This document shows, piece after piece, positions 25,445 to 33,969 of a DNA stretch of 64,000 nucleotides. Below the pieces are notes generated by a model. The model was given only the letters and a program-made list of their open reading frames with translations. It searched no databases and was not told the DNA's origin. The position numbers were made by a program, and so were the translations under genes. Origin of the DNA: Clostridia bacterium (GTDB taxonomy: Bacteria > Bacillota > Clostridia > Christensenellales > CAG-138); NCBI GenBank assembly GCA_017614315.1, contig JAGACA010000013.1:1-64000 (forward strand). The letters are read 5' to 3'. Each line of letters begins with the position of its first letter. Positions within the stretch are counted from its first letter, which is position 1.

Positions 25445-27586
25445 TTATTCAAGGCCGTTTTTCTTGACCTCGTCCTTGTCCTCTTCGATGTGCTTCTGCT
25501 TCGGGGTCTCGATAGTCTCGGGTTCGGGAGCGGGTGCCTCGGGCTTGACGTCTTCGGTCTCCGGCTTGTTCTCGCTCGACGGCTTGCCGTCGGTGGGCTT
25601 ATCCTCCCAGTCCGCCTCGCCGTTCACAAGCTTCTCGAACTCTGTGCCGGTCAGGTGCTCCTTCTTGATGAGCGCGTCGATGATGACGGTCATCACGTCG
25701 GCGTTCTCCTCGATTATGCTCTTCGCCCTCGCGCAGGCGTTCTCCATAATGCGCCTGACCTCGCGGTCGATATCCGCGGCGACGGCCTCGGAGTAGTTGG
25801 GCTGATGCCCCCACTCGCGGCCGATGAATACCTCCTCGTCGCCGGCGAGGAACACCGGACCGATGTTCTCGCTCATGCCGAACTCGGTGACCATGCGCTT
25901 CGCGATCTCGGTCGCGCGCTTTAAGTCGTTCTGCGCGCCGGCGGAGATGTCGTCGAGGCGCACCGCCTCGGCCATGCGTCCGCCCATCGCCATGGTGATG
26001 GTGTCGAGCATCTTGCCGCGGGTGATGTGCTTGTGATCGTCGTCGGGTATGAAATTGGTATAGCCCGCGGCGCGTCCGCGCTGTATGACGGAAAGCTCGT
26101 CTATGCGCTCCGCCCTGTTGAGCTTATAGCCGACTATCGCATGGCCGACCTCGTGCGTGGCGGTGATGAACCTGTCCTCCGCCGAGACGATGCGGCTCTT
26201 CTTTTCGGGACCCCACTCGACGCGCTTCATCGCCTCGGAGATGAGGTTCGTGTCTATCTTTTTGAGCTTGCGGCGGGTCGCGAGTATCGCCGCCTCGTTG
26301 AGCACGTTTTCAAGATCCGCGCCGGTGAAGCCCGGTGTGAGCTTCGCGATCCTCTCGAGGTCGACGTCGTCCGCCATGGGCTTTTTCTTCGCGTACAGCT
26401 TGAGTATCGCCTCGCGGCCCTTCACGTCGGGATAATCGACCGTGATGGTGCGGTCGAACCTGCCCGGCCTCTGGAGAGCGGGATCGAGTACGTCCGGCCT
26501 GTTGGTCGCGGCGATGACGATAACGCCCTCGTTGCCGTCGAAGCCGTCCATCTCGACGAGGAGCTGGTTGAGCGTCTGCTCCTTCTCGTCGTGACCGCCG
26601 CCGAGACCCGCGCCGCGCTGACGGCCGACCGCGTCGATCTCGTCGATGAATACGAGCGCGGGAGCAAGACGCTTCGCGGTCTGGAACAGGTCGCGCACGC
26701 GGCTCGCGCCGACGCCGACGAACATCTCGACGAAATCGGAACCCGATATCGACAGGAAGGGCACGTTGGCCTCGCCCGCGACCGCCCTTGCGAGCAGCGT
26801 CTTACCGGTGCCGGGAGGGCCTATGAGCAGCACGCCCTTGGGGATCCTTGCGCCCATCGCGGTGAACGCGGCGGGATCCTTAAGGAAATCGACGAGCTCT
26901 TTTATCTCTTCCTTTTCCTCGTCGCAGCCCTGAACGTCATCGAAGGTCTTTTTGTCCTTGCCGTCGGCGAGCCTCGCGCGGGATCTGCCGAAGTTCATCG
27001 CCTGACGGTTGTCGCGGCCGGAGGCTCTGACGATTATGAGCATCGTCACAATGAGCACGACGCCGAGTATGAGATACGGGAGGAGCATTAAGAACCACGA
27101 CACCTCCGCCACCTTGATAAGGTAAGTGAAGCCGTAGTCGTTGATGGTGACGGTATCGGGATCCACGCCCTTCGCCTCGGCGACGATCCTCGTGATCTCG
27201 TTCTGGACGTTGGCCGCGGAGGAGACAGTAACGTGGAAGTCGCTGGTCTTGCCCTTCTTGAAGCTTTCGAGCCTGGTGCTCGCGTCGCGCGCGGTGAGCT
27301 CCGTGCCGGTTATCACCTCGTAATGTTCGGGCGTGAAAAGACCGTAAAGCTCGGTATCGGTGACGCGCACGGCGGCGACGCAGTTGTTCTGAACTCCGCC
27401 GTCGGAGGCGACCTTGGTGCTCTGCTTAAGAAGCGTGGAAAATTCGCCGTAGGTGTATTCGATGGGCTTGGGCTTCAGCGCAGACTGCCCCGCGATGATG
27501 AGGAACACGAGCAGAGCGCCTATAACCAGATAGATTATCAGTGTTCTGTATTTCTTCAAAAGCTTTCCTTCCTGTCCGCGCCTCAT
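25445..27586 (-). CDS. ftsH: ATP-dependent membrane zinc protease FtsH
   Basis: The protein has 713 residues. It has two N-terminal membrane helices (about 15-33 and 165-187) around an external domain, an AAA domain (Walker A GPPGTGKT, Walker B FIDEID, second-region-of-homology [19 protein letters not shown]), and an M41 protease with HEVGH in place of the usual HEAGH. The C-terminal 60 residues are an added acidic Pro/Glu/Lys-rich tail. It degrades membrane and short-lived soluble proteins. The ATG at 27586 has GGAAG before it; an internal TTG at 27559 has an even better GGAAGG and would shorten the cytoplasmic tip by nine residues. First gene of ftsH-PHP-pseudouridine synthase. Confidence 0.95.
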   Translation of the reverse strand: MRRGQEGKLLKKYRTLIIYLVIGALLVFLIIAGQSALKPKPIEYTYGEFSTLLKQSTKVASDGGVQNNCVAAVRVTDTELYGLFTPEHYEVITGTELTARDASTRLESFKKGKTSDFHVTVSSAANVQNEITRIVAEAKGVDPDTVTINDYGFTYLIKVAEVSWFLMLLPYLILGVVLIVTMLIIVRASGRDNRQAMNFGRSRARLADGKDKKTFDDVQGCDEEKEEIKELVDFLKDPAAFTAMGARIPKGVLLIGPPGTGKTLLARAVAGEANVPFLSISGSDFVEMFVGVGASRVRDLFQTAKRLAPALVFIDEIDAVGRQRGAGLGGGHDEKEQTLNQLLVEMDGFDGNEGVIVIAATNRPDVLDPALQRPGRFDRTITVDYPDVKGREAILKLYAKKKPMADDVDLERIAKLTPGFTGADLENVLNEAAILATRRKLKKIDTNLISEAMKRVEWGPEKKSRIVSAEDRFITATHEVGHAIVGYKLNRAERIDELSVIQRGRAAGYTNFIPDDDHKHITRGKMLDTITMAMGGRMAEAVRLDDISAGAQNDLKRATEIAKRMVTEFGMSENIGPVFLAGDEEVFIGREWGHQPNYSEAVAADIDREVRRIMENACARAKSIIEENADVMTVIIDALIKKEHLTGTEFEKLVNGEADWEDKPTDGKPSSENKPETEDVKPEAPAPEPETIETPKQKHIEEDKDEVKKNGLE

Positions 27587-27619
27587 GCGCAGACTTCCAT
27601 TCTATATTATTACCACGCT

Positions 27620-27648
27620 ATACTACCATAAAACATCGGAATGTTCAA
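27620..27648 (-). promoter_or_regulatory. Possible promoter for ftsH
   Basis: Minus strand: TTGAAC, 17 bases, TAGTAT. Moderate match only. Confidence 0.45.
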
Positions 27649-27691
27649 ACCCCAAAAGGTAAAATTTTTGTAAATATTTTGGATTTTGTCG

Positions 27692-27724
27692 AACAAAACA
27701 AGAAAGCCGCGCCTATGGCGCGGC
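27692..27724 (-). terminator. Terminator of the DtxR-like regulator gene
   Basis: Minus-strand stem GCCGCGCC/GGCGCGGC with a 3-base loop, then TTTCTTGTTTTG. Confidence 0.8.
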
Positions 27725-27747
27725 AGTATGTGCCGTCCGTTATTGTA

Positions 27748-28122
27748 TCATTTTCTTTCGCCGCCGCGTTCTTTTATGTGCTTTTTGACCGCTTCGAACG
27801 TCTCGTCGCTCAAATAATGTTCTATCCTGCACGCGTCCTCCGCCGCGGTCTTTTCGCCTACGCCGAGGCTGACGAGCACCTCGGTCAGTATCGTGTGCCT
27901 TTCGTAGATCGAGTTCGCGATATCGAGCCCCGCCTTCGTGAGCGTTATCGCGCCGGAGGAGTCGACGTCGATCAGCTTCCTCGTGCGGAGTATGTTCACG
28001 GCGCGCGAGACCGAGGGCTTCGAATACCCCATACGCTCCGCCACGTCTACTGAACGGACGGTCTCCTTCTCGCCCGAAAGTATCAGTATGTTTTCGAGAT
28101 ACATCTCGCCGGATTCCTTCAT
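27748..28122 (-). CDS. DtxR/MntR-family metal-dependent repressor with iron-type ligands
   Basis: The protein has 124 residues: a winged-helix DNA-binding domain (1-65) and the dimerisation/metal domain, with no SH3-like third domain, as in MntR. The ligand positions read Met7 (GEMYLE), His76 (ERHTIL), Cys98, Glu101 and His102 (DACRIEH). Mn sensors of the MntR type carry Asp and Glu where this has Met7 and Cys98; DtxR/IdeR iron sensors carry Met and Cys. This points to Fe(II) sensing. It is divergent from feoA-feoA-feoB, whose promoter holds three palindromes. GGGAG precedes the ATG. Confidence 0.88.
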   Translation of the reverse strand: MKESGEMYLENILILSGEKETVRSVDVAERMGYSKPSVSRAVNILRTRKLIDVDSSGAITLTKAGLDIANSIYERHTILTEVLVSLGVGEKTAAEDACRIEHYLSDETFEAVKKHIKERGGERK

Positions 28123-28152
28123 AACAAGCTCCCGTCAGCGTTCTTTTCTCAT

Positions 28153-28181
28153 ATAATATCATCCCCGGCGGCTTTCGGCAA
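28153..28181 (-). promoter_or_regulatory. Promoter of the DtxR-like regulator gene
   Basis: Minus strand: TTGCCG, 17 bases, TATTAT. No GTTAGC palindrome overlaps it. Confidence 0.55.
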
Positions 28182-28212
28182 GAAAAAAAACGGCTTTTTT
28201 ACAAAAAAGGTG

Positions 28213-28241
28213 TTGACAAGTTAGCAAACGCTAACTATAAT
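28213..28241 (+). promoter_or_regulatory. Perfect-consensus sigma-A promoter of the feo operon
   Basis: TTGACA (28213-28218), 17 bases, TATAAT (28236-28241). The spacer is filled by a 16-base palindromic operator (28220-28235). Confidence 0.92.
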
Positions 28242-28298
28242 ACAGATGGTTAGCGGAAGCTAACCGATCATTTGCCGGCAGGGTTAGCGTAGGCTAAC
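28220..28298 (+). promoter_or_regulatory. Three iron-box operators, GTTAGC-N4-GCTAAC
   Basis: Perfect palindromes at 28220-28235 (in the promoter spacer), 28249-28264 (at the expected transcript start) and 28283-28298 (in the leader). The second and third extend to GGTTAGC and GGGTTAGC arms. The half-site resembles the TTAGG/GTTAG half-sites of DtxR and IdeR boxes. Start-to-start spacing is 29 and 34 bases. With the regulator encoded divergently, this is very probably its binding site array. Confidence 0.88.
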
Positions 28299-28337
28299 CC
28301 CGCCGCGGCCGGGCATTGGCCGGCGAAAGGAGGAATC

Positions 28338-28550
28338 ATGATGCCTTTGATCTTCGCGGAAGCGGGCAAGGTGAACATCATAAAAAAGATCGGCGGATCT
28401 CCCGAGGTAAAGCAGCACCTTGAGGACATGGGATTCAACGTAGGCGGGCAAGTCAGCGTCATAAGCACGCTCGGCGGGAACGTGATCGTCCGCGTTAAGG
28501 ACGCGCGCGTCGCGCTCGACTCCGGGCTCGCCGCCAAAATAATGATTTGA
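28338..28550 (+). CDS. feoA: FeoA-domain protein (first copy)
   Basis: The protein has 70 residues, an SH3-like FeoA fold: HLEDMGFNVGGQVSVIS followed by GGNVIVRVKDARVALDSGLAAKIM. FeoA supports Fe(II) import by FeoB, probably by binding its cytoplasmic G domain. AAAGGAGG precedes the double ATG (28338 or 28341). The MMPLIFAEAG start is typical of the first of two FeoA proteins in Clostridia. Confidence 0.9.
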   Translation: MMPLIFAEAGKVNIIKKIGGSPEVKQHLEDMGFNVGGQVSVISTLGGNVIVRVKDARVALDSGLAAKIMI

Positions 28551-28570
28551 ATCGTAAGGAGGATCATCGT

Positions 28571-28792
28571 ATGACTTTAAGAGACGTTCCGGTGGGCGGC
28601 ACTGCGACCGTCGTGAAGCTTCACGGCGAGGGCGCGGTAAGGCGCCGCATAATGGACATGGGGATCACGAAGGGCGTCAAGGTATTCGTCCGCAAGGTGG
28701 CTCCGCTCGGCGATCCCGTCGAGGTCAACGTCAGGGGCTATGAGCTTTCGATAAGGAAGGCCGACGCGGAGATGGTGGAGGTGACCGTATGA
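28571..28792 (+). CDS. feoA: FeoA-domain protein (second copy)
   Basis: The protein has 73 residues from the ATG at 28571, preceded by AAGGAGG. It shows the FeoA pattern: LRDVPVGGTATVVKL, RRRIMDMGITKGVKVFVRKVAPLGDPVEV, GYELSIRKADAEMVEV. It overlaps feoB by 4 bases (ATGA). Two different FeoA proteins in front of FeoB is a frequent arrangement in anaerobic Firmicutes. Confidence 0.92.
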   Translation: MTLRDVPVGGTATVVKLHGEGAVRRRIMDMGITKGVKVFVRKVAPLGDPVEVNVRGYELSIRKADAEMVEVTV

Positions 28793-31293
28793 GCGGGATC
28801 CGCATAGCCCTCGCGGGCAACCCGAACAGCGGCAAAACGACGCTGTTCAACGCGCTGACCGGCTCGAACCAGTTCGTCGGGAACTGGCCGGGCGTCACCG
28901 TCGAAAAGAAGGAAGGCAAGCTGAAAAAGCAGGACGGCGTAACGCTGACCGACCTTCCCGGCATCTATTCGCTTTCGCCCTACACCCCCGAGGAGGTCGT
29001 GGTGAGGAATTACCTTTTGAGCGAGCGTCCCGACGCGATACTGAACATCGTCGACGGCACGAACCTCGAAAGGAACCTCTACCTCACTACCCAGCTTACG
29101 GAGCTCGGCATCCCCGTGGTGGTCGCGGTGAACATGATCGACGTCGTAAAGAAAAACGGCGACTCGATCGACATTTCCGAGCTCTCGCGTCAGCTCGGCT
29201 GCAGGGTGGTCGAGATCTCCGCCCTTAAGGGCACGGGCGTCGCGGAGGCGGCGGACGCCGCGGTAGAGGCCGCGAGATCCGGAAAGACGGTGCCGCTCCA
29301 CACCTTCTCCGGCCCCGTGGAGCACGCGCTCGCCCACATCGAGGAAGCGGCGGTGCACTCCATGCCCGAGGAGCAGCAGCGCTGGTATGCGATAAAGGTA
29401 TTCGAGCGCGACGGCAAGGTGCTCGAGGAGCTGAATATCGAAAAGAGCGTCCTGGAGCATATCGAGAACGATATCGCCGCCGCCGAGAAGGAGCTCGACG
29501 ACGATGCGGAATCCATAATCACCAACGAGCGCTATATTTGCATAGGATCTGTCATAAAGGCCTGTTACAGGAAGAAGAACAAGGGCAGCCTGACCGTTTC
29601 GGACAAGATCGACAAGATCGTCACCAATCGCTGGCTGGGACTTCCGATATTCGCGCTCGTGATGTTCCTCGTCTACTTCATAGCCATGGCGCCCAACGCG
29701 CCGGGCACGAAGGCGACCGACTGGATGAACGACGGCGTGTTCGGCGACGGCTGGTTCCTCCTCGGCATAGGAAGAAGGGCGTACGACTCCGACGCGGGCG
29801 ACTATGAGGACGCGATGAACGCCATAGGCGCGTATTACGACCTCGATACCGAAGCGGAAGACTTCGATCCCGCTTCCGCCCTTAAAGAGATAAACGCCGT
29901 CGTCCCGGAAACGCCCTCCGCCGTCATAGAGGTCGAGGACGACGAAACGCTCGAGATCAGCGAAAAGACGGTCTGGTTCGACGCCGTTCCCGAAGGCGCG
30001 GACGAGGAGACCACGGTCGGCATGAGCTATAAGGACGCCGCCGCGTATTTCGGCGAAAAGGGCTTCGACGAGCCCGATCCCGCGGACTACGGCCCGTGGG
30101 TGCGCTCCATACCCGACGTCGTCGAGGGCTGGCTCGATAAGGCGAACGCCGCCGAATGGCTCAAGGGGCTGATCCTCGACGGCATCATCGCGGGCGTCGG
30201 AGCCGTGCTCGGCTTCGTTCCCCAAATGCTCGTACTGTTCCTGCTCCTCGCGTTCCTCGAGGCCTGCGGTTATATGGCGAGGATAGCGTTCGTACTGGAC
30301 CGCATTTTCAGAAGGTTCGGGCTTTCCGGCAAGTCGTTCATACCCATGCTCGTCGGTACGGGCTGCGGCATACCCGGCATCATGGCCTCGCGCACCATTG
30401 AAAACGAGCGCGACCGCCGCATGACGATAATGACGACGACCTTCATCCCCTGCGGCGCGAAGCTGCCGTTCATAAGCATGGTCGCAGGCGCCATATTCGG
30501 CGGGAGCCCGTGGATCGCGGTATCCGCGTACTTCCTCGGCATGGCGGCGATAATCGCTTCCGGCGTGATGCTGAAAAAGACGCGCATGTTCTCGGGCGAG
30601 CCCGCTCCGTTCGTAATGGAGCTGCCCGCATACCACTGGCCCACTCTCGGAAACGTCCTCCGTTCCATGTGGGAGCGCGGCTGGTCGTTCATAAAGAAGG
30701 CGGGGACCGTGATACTCCTTTCCACCATCGTAGTCTGGTTCCTTTCCTTCTTCGGCTGGGTGGACGGCGCTTTCGGGATGCTCGAGAATTCGGAGCTTGA
30801 ATACTCCATACTCGCAAGGATCGGCAACGGCGTCGCGTGGATATTCAGGCCGCTCGGCTGGGGCACCTGGCAGGCGGCGGTCGCGTCCGTCACCGGCCTT
30901 GTCGCCAAGGAGAACATCGTCGGCACGATGGGCATACTCTACGGCGCGGGCGAGCTGACGGCGTGGCAGGCCATCGGCCGCGCGTTCAACGGCGTGACGG
31001 GTTACAGCTTTCTCGCGTTCAACCTGCTCTGCGCTCCCTGCTTCGCGGCGATGGGCGCGATCAGGCGCGAGATGAACAGCGCGAAGTGGACATGGTTCGC
31101 GATAGGCTATCAGTGCCTGTTCGCCTACGCTGTTGCGCTGATGATCAATCAGTTCGGCGGTATCTTCACCGGGAACGTGAGCGTCGTCGGCCTGATCGCC
31201 GCCACGCTCGTGCTGGGAGGCATGGTCTATATGCTCTTCATCAGGAAATACCGCGAGGCTACCACTCTTACGAAGAAGATAAGCGTGAAATGA
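28789..31293 (+). CDS. feoB: Ferrous iron transporter FeoB with a large acidic outer-loop insertion
   Basis: The protein has 834 residues. The N-terminal G domain has GNPNSGKTT (G1), TDLPGIYSL (G3) and NMID (G4). The membrane part shows the two Gate motifs, including GTGCGIPGIMASRTI and IPCGAKLPF, whose Cys residues are thought to line the iron path, and CAPCFAAMGAIRREM near the end. Between membrane segment 1 (about 283-302) and segment 2 (about 460) lies an extra stretch of about 100 residues (roughly 331-440), very rich in Asp and Glu, on the predicted outer side. Short FeoB proteins lack this. It is translated together with feoA. Confidence 0.95.
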   Translation: MSGIRIALAGNPNSGKTTLFNALTGSNQFVGNWPGVTVEKKEGKLKKQDGVTLTDLPGIYSLSPYTPEEVVVRNYLLSERPDAILNIVDGTNLERNLYLTTQLTELGIPVVVAVNMIDVVKKNGDSIDISELSRQLGCRVVEISALKGTGVAEAADAAVEAARSGKTVPLHTFSGPVEHALAHIEEAAVHSMPEEQQRWYAIKVFERDGKVLEELNIEKSVLEHIENDIAAAEKELDDDAESIITNERYICIGSVIKACYRKKNKGSLTVSDKIDKIVTNRWLGLPIFALVMFLVYFIAMAPNAPGTKATDWMNDGVFGDGWFLLGIGRRAYDSDAGDYEDAMNAIGAYYDLDTEAEDFDPASALKEINAVVPETPSAVIEVEDDETLEISEKTVWFDAVPEGADEETTVGMSYKDAAAYFGEKGFDEPDPADYGPWVRSIPDVVEGWLDKANAAEWLKGLILDGIIAGVGAVLGFVPQMLVLFLLLAFLEACGYMARIAFVLDRIFRRFGLSGKSFIPMLVGTGCGIPGIMASRTIENERDRRMTIMTTTFIPCGAKLPFISMVAGAIFGGSPWIAVSAYFLGMAAIIASGVMLKKTRMFSGEPAPFVMELPAYHWPTLGNVLRSMWERGWSFIKKAGTVILLSTIVVWFLSFFGWVDGAFGMLENSELEYSILARIGNGVAWIFRPLGWGTWQAAVASVTGLVAKENIVGTMGILYGAGELTAWQAIGRAFNGVTGYSFLAFNLLCAPCFAAMGAIRREMNSAKWTWFAIGYQCLFAYAVALMINQFGGIFTGNVSVVGLIAATLVLGGMVYMLFIRKYREATTLTKKISVK

Positions 31294-31338
31294 CGGCTCA
31301 TGGCGGGGAGGCTCCCCTCCCCGTGAAAGGAGGCAGCT

Positions 31339-31515
31339 ATGTTCGAATGGCTTAAAGCCAATCTTGCGACGGTGCTCATCTCCGCGGCTCTCGTCGCCGT
31401 AATAACGGCGATCATCGTCGGCATGGCGAAAAGGAAGAAGAAGGGCGGCGGCGGCTCCTGCGGCTGCGCCGAATGTCCCATGCGCGGCGCCTGTCACGGG
31501 GGAAAGAAACAATAA
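31339..31515 (+). CDS. FeoB-associated Cys-rich membrane protein
   Basis: The protein has 58 residues: MFEWLKANLATVLISAA starts a single membrane helix (8-30), then a Lys/Gly-rich stretch and a Cys cluster, SCGCAECPMRGACH, before the TAA at 31513. This is the pattern of the FeoB-associated Cys-rich (FeoC-like) family. AAAGGAGG precedes the ATG. It is 45 bases downstream of feoB and ends the operon. It may bind or pass on iron at the inner face. Confidence 0.85.
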   Translation: MFEWLKANLATVLISAALVAVITAIIVGMAKRKKKGGGGSCGCAECPMRGACHGGKKQ

Positions 31516-31532
31516 GTGAAGAAGAAAGCGCG

Positions 31533-31566
31533 AGCGGCTCCGGCAGGAAACTGCCGGAGCCGCTTT
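31533..31566 (+). terminator. Strong hairpin ending the feo operon
   Basis: 14-base-pair stem AGCGGCTCCGGCAG/CTGCCGGAGCCGCT with a GAAA loop; the T run after it is short. Confidence 0.7.
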
Positions 31567-31573
31567 GCCGCCC

Positions 31574-31602
31574 TTGACATAATTTTAAATGAGTGATAAC
31601 AT
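31574..31602 (+). promoter_or_regulatory. Promoter of the VanY gene
   Basis: TTGACA, 17 bases, TAACAT with a TG one base before the -10. Confidence 0.7.
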
Positions 31603-31626
31603 TTCGGCGTACCGGAGGAAAGTGAC

Positions 31627-33093
31627 ATGAAACGTGTTGTTTCGCTGTTTTTGTTTGTAATAATGCTCGCGGGCGCCGCGTCGTGCCTGCCAGCGGTCGA
31701 TCCCGGCGCGCATGCCGGCACGCCCGCGCCGACCGAGACCACGACCGAAGAGCCGTCGTCCGCGCCGACGCCCGAGCCAACCGAGGCGCTCACCCCCGCT
31801 CCGACGCCCGAGCCCACGGAGGAGCTCACGGAGGGACCGACCGAAGAGCCCACCGAGGAGCCGACGGAGATCCCAACGCCCGCACCCACGCCGTATTATA
31901 CTCCCGTGATCACCGAGGAGCCAACGCCGACGCCGATGCCCACTCCCGTTGAGCCGACGCCGACCCCCGATCCCAACGCCTCGCTCAAGTTCTATCCCTC
32001 CGCGTCCCTTCCCCTGCCGAACGAAGCCGAGCTCATACCCTCAGGTCAGCCCTTCTGCTTCGGCGGCGTGGTAAAGTGCGAAAACCCGATCCTCTCCGTT
32101 ACCGCTGTCATCACCGCCGATAGCGGCAATGTCAGGACGTACACCGTCGAATTCGACCAGTACGAGGGCGTGAGGAGCATAGAGCTCTTCGACCGCACCT
32201 TCCCCAAAACTGGCGACAAGTCCCTTTCAGCGAAGTCGAAGATCGGCGAGCTGCCCGCCGGGCATTACACGTTCGAGCTTTACGCCTCCGCGATAGGCTG
32301 TCCCGAGGAGCTTCTTGCGAGCTCCGGCTTCACGATGACGGACAGCACGTGGAGGAGCCTCATAAGCAATAATTTAAGGAACAGCTACGCCTACGCTCTG
32401 AGCTTTTTCGGCTCGCGCGACGAGTTCATGTTCGAATACAAATGGCAGGCGCCGACCGGCCGCGACATCGATATAAAGGGCGGCAAGGACGCCTGGGATT
32501 CGGCGCACATGACGTACGTATCGAATCCCACCGGCGGCAGATGGCATGTCCACAAGAAGGCCGCCGCGGGCTTCAGCGCCGCGGTCGATTACATGAAGTT
32601 CACCTATATCCGTGTGCACGGCACTAACGGCGACAGCGGGATAATCAGGCTCGCCGACCTCATACAATCCTTCGACGGCACGTGGAACCCGCGCTTCGTC
32701 TCCGACCGCAGCTTCGTCAGCCATCACGCCTTCGGCGCGGCGATCGACCTGAACGCCTCTATGGACGCGAACGGGAACAGCCTGTCGAACCGCAGCCTCA
32801 TAAAGAGCGAGGTGCGCGACCACCTCGCCTATAACGGGATAATGGAATATAACGGCGTGTACTATTACGACTTCACCTACGATGGAAACCATTCTTCGAA
32901 GTACAGGAGCGTGCCCACCACCGTTATCAACTACCTGCTCTATGAGCTCGCGTTCTACCGCGCGGGATTCAACTGGGGCTATTACTACGACCACACCTGC
33001 GACGCGATGCACTTCGGGCTTTCCGAAATGACGTCGAACATACACAACACCTCGTCGAGATCCCTCCGCAAGGTGTATGATTATGTACAGTGA
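31627..33093 (+). CDS. Lipoprotein D-alanyl-D-alanine carboxypeptidase (VanY/M15)
   Basis: The protein has 488 residues. A lipoprotein signal peptide ends at the lipobox LAGAASC (Cys20). Residues 25-120 are a Pro/Thr/Glu-rich spacer (units such as TPEPTEE) that should reach through the wall. A beta-rich region follows, then an M15B peptidase domain at about 330-480 with SHHAFGAAIDLN (His and Asp ligands), and DAMHFGLSE (last His). It trims the terminal D-Ala from peptidoglycan stem peptides. No VanA/VanH/VanX genes are near, so it is a housekeeping wall-remodelling enzyme, not a glycopeptide-resistance cluster. Confidence 0.88.
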   Translation: MKRVVSLFLFVIMLAGAASCLPAVDPGAHAGTPAPTETTTEEPSSAPTPEPTEALTPAPTPEPTEELTEGPTEEPTEEPTEIPTPAPTPYYTPVITEEPTPTPMPTPVEPTPTPDPNASLKFYPSASLPLPNEAELIPSGQPFCFGGVVKCENPILSVTAVITADSGNVRTYTVEFDQYEGVRSIELFDRTFPKTGDKSLSAKSKIGELPAGHYTFELYASAIGCPEELLASSGFTMTDSTWRSLISNNLRNSYAYALSFFGSRDEFMFEYKWQAPTGRDIDIKGGKDAWDSAHMTYVSNPTGGRWHVHKKAAAGFSAAVDYMKFTYIRVHGTNGDSGIIRLADLIQSFDGTWNPRFVSDRSFVSHHAFGAAIDLNASMDANGNSLSNRSLIKSEVRDHLAYNGIMEYNGVYYYDFTYDGNHSSKYRSVPTTVINYLLYELAFYRAGFNWGYYYDHTCDAMHFGLSEMTSNIHNTSSRSLRKVYDYVQ

Positions 33094-33106
33094 GAAACAG
33101 CATATA

Positions 33107-33141
33107 AACAGCGCTCCCGGTTCCCGGGGCGCTGTTATTTT
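33107..33141. terminator. Terminator between VanY and the YgjP-like gene
   Basis: Stem AACAGCGC.../...GCGCTGTT followed by ATTTTA, between convergent genes. Confidence 0.75.
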
Positions 33142-33694
33142 ACTCTCTTTCCGCCGCGGCGGTCAGGAGATCGCCGTTTTCCTTGAGCCATTTATTGTGT
33201 TTGCGGTATTCGGGGAAGACGCGGAGCACCTCGTTATAGAACGCCCGCGAATGATCCATCACCCTGCGGTGGCAGAGCTCGTGCACGACGACGCTGTCCA
33301 CGACCTCGTCGGGAGCGAGCATTAAAAGACTGTTGAATGTGAGGTCACCCTTCGACGTACAGCTTCCCCAGCGGGTCTTCATACGGCGGATCGTGATCCT
33401 GCCGAACGTTACGCCGACGAGCGGGGCGTAGTGCCTGGCGCGTTCGGGTATGACCTCCTCCGCGCGCTTTTTGAGCGCCGAAAGCTCCGCGTCGGTCAGC
33501 CGCCTTACGCCGGCCTTCGCCTTCTCGCGCTCGCGGGCCTTTTCAAGATGCTTCCCGATCCTGTCCGCGTTCTCGTCAAGGAACAAACGTATCTCCCTTT
33601 CGGAGGCGCGTCTCGGCGCGCGCACGATCAGCCTGCCGTCCTTTATCTGCGCCGCTATCGTCCTGCGGTCGGAGCGGATAAGCTCATATTCCAT
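33140..33694 (-). CDS. YgjP-like (DUF45/SprT-related) zinc metallopeptidase
   Basis: The protein has 184 residues from the ATG at 33694 with GGAG 9 bases before; an ATG 27 bases upstream is possible. The zinc motif is VVHELCHRRVMDHSRAFY (HExxH plus the third His), preceded by the family hallmark MKTRWGSCTSKGDLTFN. The biological substrate is unknown; relatives sit near restriction systems or DNA-repair genes, but not here. It overlaps the TIGR04076 gene by 11 bases. Confidence 0.88.
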   Translation of the reverse strand: MEYELIRSDRRTIAAQIKDGRLIVRAPRRASEREIRLFLDENADRIGKHLEKAREREKAKAGVRRLTDAELSALKKRAEEVIPERARHYAPLVGVTFGRITIRRMKTRWGSCTSKGDLTFNSLLMLAPDEVVDSVVVHELCHRRVMDHSRAFYNEVLRVFPEYRKHNKWLKENGDLLTAAAERE

Positions 33695-33938
33695 CGACGA
33701 TCTCTCCGTGAACGCATACACGCCCGCCGTCGGGGCATTTGACGTCGAACGCCTTCGCCGAGGCCTCGCCGCAGTCGAGCGACGCGCCGTTCAAAAGCGC
33801 GAAGACGCAGGGATACGCGGCGTTCCAGAGCTCGTGGCAGAGAGGCGGGCAGATATCCTCCACGATGAACTCGTCGCCTTTTTTGTGATAGCCGCATCTG
33901 CATGCGCTTTCGGTAACGGTCAGCTTGACTTTCGGCAT
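33684..33938 (-). CDS. TIGR04076 family small cysteine-rich protein
   Basis: The protein has 84 residues. The family pattern is visible: MPKVKLTVTE, RCGYHKKGDEF, CPPLCHELWNAAYPCVFALLNGA, and DVKCPDGGRVCVHGEIV. Conserved Cys/His residues suggest a bound metal. No function is established. AAAGGAT precedes the ATG; cotranscribed with the YgjP-like gene downstream. Confidence 0.82.
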   Translation of the reverse strand: MPKVKLTVTESACRCGYHKKGDEFIVEDICPPLCHELWNAAYPCVFALLNGASLDCGEASAKAFDVKCPDGGRVCVHGEIVDGI

Positions 33939-33969
33939 GAGTGGGATCCTTTCTTTACCGCTTGTTTAC

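Noticed and set aside
27740-28162. A 140-codon minus-strand frame overlapping the DtxR-like gene in another frame
   Set aside because: The 124-residue frame has the ribosome site and all DtxR/MntR features; the longer one is an Arg-rich shadow.
28738-31512. A 924-codon open frame on the minus strand opposite feoA/feoB
   Set aside because: It is a shadow of the GC-rich feoB reading frame; the composition is His/Arg/Glu-rich nonsense and it has no domain or ribosome site. Similar long shadows occur opposite the M16C peptidase gene, the EIIC-EAL gene and the sortase gene.
31627-33093. VanY as part of a vancomycin-resistance cluster
   Set aside because: No VanH, VanA/B ligase, VanX or two-component system is near; the protein is a wall-linked lipoprotein of the general D,D-carboxypeptidase type.
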